Shown in pieces: positions 61,956-64,000 of a stretch of 64,000 bases of DNA (positions are counted from its first letter, which is position 1; every line of letters begins with the position of its first letter). The notes under the pieces are model-generated. The model was not told the DNA's origin, ran no database searches, and saw only the letters and a list, made by a program, of their open reading frames with translations. Source of the stretch: an uncultured Pseudodesulfovibrio sp. (GTDB lineage Bacteria; Desulfobacterota; Desulfovibrionia; Desulfovibrionales; Desulfovibrionaceae); NCBI RefSeq assembly GCF_963664965.1, contig NZ_OY761823.1, forward strand, positions 382,001 through 446,000. The letters run 5' to 3'. The translations under genes were made by a program, and so were the position numbers.

Positions 61956-62342
61956 ATGGGAAGTGTTGTCGCGCTGGATCATTTCCGGCAGTCCGTCAGG
62001 GAAAAAAGCAAGAAGCTGCACATACCGCCTCGACCGGAAATTTCCGGCGGCGAAATATGGGGCCGCGACTACCGCGAAGTTGAAGCGATCGTCTTCGGCC
62101 TGCTCAAGGTGCGGGCCATGGTCGCCCATCACGCCGAAGAGCACGACAAGACCTTTGACCATTTTTGCGTCGAAGCCCTTGATGCGGCCTACCACATCCT
62201 CGATGTCGGGCACGCCCGCCTCAAGGCCTCCATCAAACCGCTCAAGGAATGGATTCTCGACGCCATGACCGAGGACAACAAGCGCGACATGTCCTGGTGT
62301 CTGGTCATCCTCGACCTTATCGAAAAATCTCCCGTCAAATAA
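61956..62342 (+). CDS. Hypothetical protein (128 residues)
   Basis: Not recognised. It is mostly helical and hydrophilic, with a central HHAEEHDKTFDHFCVEAL region rich in His and acid residues and a second half with LKEWILDAMTEDNK. GGGAG lies six bases before the ATG at 61956. It stands alone with a terminator after it at 62408. The His/Glu-rich centre could bind metal, but this is only a possibility. Confidence 0.65.
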   Translation: MGSVVALDHFRQSVREKSKKLHIPPRPEISGGEIWGRDYREVEAIVFGLLKVRAMVAHHAEEHDKTFDHFCVEALDAAYHILDVGHARLKASIKPLKEWILDAMTEDNKRDMSWCLVILDLIEKSPVK

Positions 62343-62407
62343 GTATCGATAAGCGTCAATTTTATTTTTACATATATTAACAAGCTATTAAAGACTGACG
62401 ATAGCCG

Positions 62408-62437
62408 ACGACCCGGGATGAATCCGGGTCGTTTTTT
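62408..62437 (+). terminator. Intrinsic terminator
   Basis: ACGACCCGG pairs with CCGGGTCGT around a seven-base loop and is followed by T6. It ends the 128-residue protein gene. Confidence 0.85.
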
Positions 62438-62592
62438 CGTTTTTCAGGCTGAATCGTACCCTGAATCAGCTGCCTCCGCAGCCCCTGCCGGACTTTCGGC
62501 GCACTCTCCGCTCCCTGCCGCTCACCCGGCCAATTCCCCCCTTCCCCGAAATTCTCATTGCTCCCGGCGCACACTCCCGTATTAATAAGGAC

Positions 62593-63411
62593 ATGAGTGC
62601 GGACCCCACGGCCCAAAGCGGCCCCCTGATCCTGCTCTCGGCAGGCAGCCTGTTCCACCTTCCCCTGAAGCTCATTGCGCGCATCGGACGGGACGCTGGC
62701 TTTGCGGGCATGGAACTCATCATGAATTCCCCCAAGCTCACGCCGGAATCCGGCCTGCAAGCCATCGACGACGTATTGCCCATTCGAAGCCTGCATGCGC
62801 CGTTTCGCGACTGGGCGGACTGGGGCGGACATCTCGCCTCATGGAAAGCCACCACCGCACTTGCCAACGCCCTGCCTCAGGCGGATCACATCACCATGCA
62901 CCCGCCCGGATCACGCCTTGCCAACATGATCCAGAACCGCTGGTTCGAGAAAGCCTGCGACCTCCCCCTGCTCCTCGACGCCAAGGGCCGCATCCAGTTC
63001 TCGCTGGAGAACATGCCGTGGGCCGAGCACTCGCCCTTTGGCAAGGACCCGCTGGACCGGCTCATGGCGCAATGCCGCGACAAGAACGTGGGCCTCACGT
63101 ACGATGTCTGCCACATGGGCGTATCGGGCCGCGACGTCATGGAGGCCATACGCAAGGTTCCCACCGACCTGCTCTACAACATCCACTACTCTGACGCCAA
63201 AGGGTACACCGAGCACCTCACGCCGGGAAACGGCGACCTGCCGCTGGATGCATTCCTCCGCCACCTCGGTTCGATCGGCTATGACCGTTATGTCACGCTG
63301 GAGCTTGAGCCGGCGGCCTTCCCGGACGACCTTGACGGAACCGTGGCGATCCTTTCCACCATCCGGCAGGACATGCAAAAACATCTGGAAGCCGGACGCC
63401 TCGCGGCATGA
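62593..63411 (+). CDS. TIM-barrel sugar phosphate isomerase/epimerase family protein
   Basis: A 272-residue protein of the AP endonuclease 2 superfamily: AGFAGMELIMNSPK, LPIRSLHAPFRDWADW, DHITMHPPGSRLANM, RIQFSLENMPWAEHSPFG (metal Glu), VGLTYDVCHMGVSGRD (Asp/His), YNIHYSDAKGYTEHLTPGNG and YVTLELEPAAFPD. The metal site is complete for the family. The substrate is unknown. No ribosome binding site was obvious for the ATG at 62593. Confidence 0.85.
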   Translation: MSADPTAQSGPLILLSAGSLFHLPLKLIARIGRDAGFAGMELIMNSPKLTPESGLQAIDDVLPIRSLHAPFRDWADWGGHLASWKATTALANALPQADHITMHPPGSRLANMIQNRWFEKACDLPLLLDAKGRIQFSLENMPWAEHSPFGKDPLDRLMAQCRDKNVGLTYDVCHMGVSGRDVMEAIRKVPTDLLYNIHYSDAKGYTEHLTPGNGDLPLDAFLRHLGSIGYDRYVTLELEPAAFPDDLDGTVAILSTIRQDMQKHLEAGRLAA

Positions 63412-63570
63412 TTTCCGGGCAGACCGAGCATTATAAATAAATATCAATTCACCTTTTTGGCAAAAAAAGACTTGCCTCATTTCGACTATATGTATAGACC
63501 GCATTCTCCCGCGACATATGCGCCGCAAGGCTTTTATCGCGGTACCCGCTCTCGGGAAACATGAGGAACC

Positions 63571-64000
63571 ATGAAGAAACTTCTCGTAATAATTACTCTT
63601 ATTCTCGCGGCCAGCATGTCCGGCGGCTGTGCCGTGATTCCGGCCATCGTGACCACAGGTGCGTCCATGGCCGTACCGCAGAGCGCATCCCTCGCCATCA
63701 CTGCCGTGGGCACTGCACACAAGACCGTTCTTGTGGCCGCAGACGAACGGCACATGGACGACATGCTCTCCGACAAGATCACCACAATCACGGCGCAGGC
63801 TGTCATCATGGCCGAAACCGGAACCGACATGGAAGCCACCTGCCTCAACGGCGATCTCTATGTCGTCGGCGAATACGCCACCCCGGCTGACCGCGACAGC
63901 GTCATCGACGAACTCCAGCGCATCAAGGGCGTCAAATCCGTCAAGGGCGTGCTCAAGCAGATGCCCACCTCCCTTGTGGCGCTTGTCGAGCCGACCATCA
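63571..64000 (+). CDS. BON-domain lipoprotein (cut by window end)
   Basis: The 143 visible codons encode a lipoprotein signal (LLVIITLILAASMSGGC). A BON-type domain follows, with RHMDDMLSDKITTITAQAVI and TCLNGDLYVVGEYATPADR, then VKGVLKQMP. BON proteins bind membranes or help keep the outer membrane intact; the OsmY/DolP group is related. GAGG lies just before the ATG at 63571. The frame is still open at base 64000. Confidence 0.8.
   Translation, partial: MKKLLVIITLILAASMSGGCAVIPAIVTTGASMAVPQSASLAITAVGTAHKTVLVAADERHMDDMLSDKITTITAQAVIMAETGTDMEATCLNGDLYVVGEYATPADRDSVIDELQRIKGVKSVKGVLKQMPTSLVALVEPTI

Noticed and set aside
63455-63480. Possible sigma-54 promoter (TTGGCA ... TTGCC)
   Set aside because: The gap between GG and GC is 13 bases instead of 10.
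1-64000. CRISPR array, tRNA genes or phage integrase
   Set aside because: No regularly spaced repeats, cloverleaf candidates or integrase frame were seen anywhere in the window.

Overview
The window is 64 kb of a GC-rich chromosome (roughly 58-60 percent GC in most genes). It suggests a Desulfovibrio or Pseudodesulfovibrio type sulfate reducer (Desulfovibrionales). The clues are a selenocysteine formate dehydrogenase of two subunits, many sigma-54 response regulators and PAS histidine kinases, a CheR, a DUF1007-NicO metal exporter, and a CgeB-like glycosyltransferase. No 16S rRNA or tRNA gene is visible, so the genus is an inference.

Layout. 1-9 kb (minus strand) is housekeeping: tyrS (cut by the window edge), a YmdB-like phosphoesterase, cheR, rny, 6S RNA, zapA, a zapB-like gene, glmU and a glycosyltransferase. 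9-16 kb holds a FlgM-like protein, a K+ channel coupled to a cyclic-nucleotide-binding protein, the NicO-type exporter, and a binding protein next to a PAS histidine kinase. 15.7-18.7 kb holds rlmN and a thiamine-salvage operon (thiamine-binding protein, thiM, thiE).

18.8-37.8 kb is the accessory region. It opens with a remnant of a BPP-1-like podovirus head operon (small protein, portal, Bbp19-like, scaffold-like). No terminase, major capsid or integrase gene is visible. The operon ends in an effector-like gene followed by displaced C-terminal cassettes and small membrane proteins. Next to it lies a short Rhs gene without an N-terminal delivery domain, followed by its candidate immunity gene, an orphan Rhs tip and a second candidate immunity gene. 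A control element of about 95 bp is duplicated in front of both the phage operon and the rhs gene. An RND efflux pair follows. Then comes a 4053-bp transposon with 25-bp terminal inverted repeats and a 7-bp target duplication. It carries a zinc-ribbon DDE transposase and an NgoMIV/Cfr10I-type restriction-modification pair, and it sits inside a long intergenic repeat present in three copies.

37.8-64 kb is mostly core. It holds an ATP-grasp protein with a sigma-54 regulator, a folate and peptidoglycan-editing cluster with a radical SAM protein and a sirtuin, an NtrX-like regulator, an MltD-like transglycosylase, and an rRNA methyltransferase. It continues with the periplasmic formate dehydrogenase fdhAB (Sec at codon 194), a split permease with a NifX-like domain, two secreted thiol proteins and a CBS-ACT protein. 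It ends with a three-gene sensory operon (binding lipoprotein, Cys-containing histidine kinase, REC-STAS regulator), a TIM-barrel isomerase and a BON-domain lipoprotein cut by the end.

The best leads are the RM-carrying transposon, the podovirus-remnant/Rhs island with its two arrays of displaced toxin tips under a shared control element, and the nested repeat families. Function in these is inferred from sequence features read by eye; no database search was possible.
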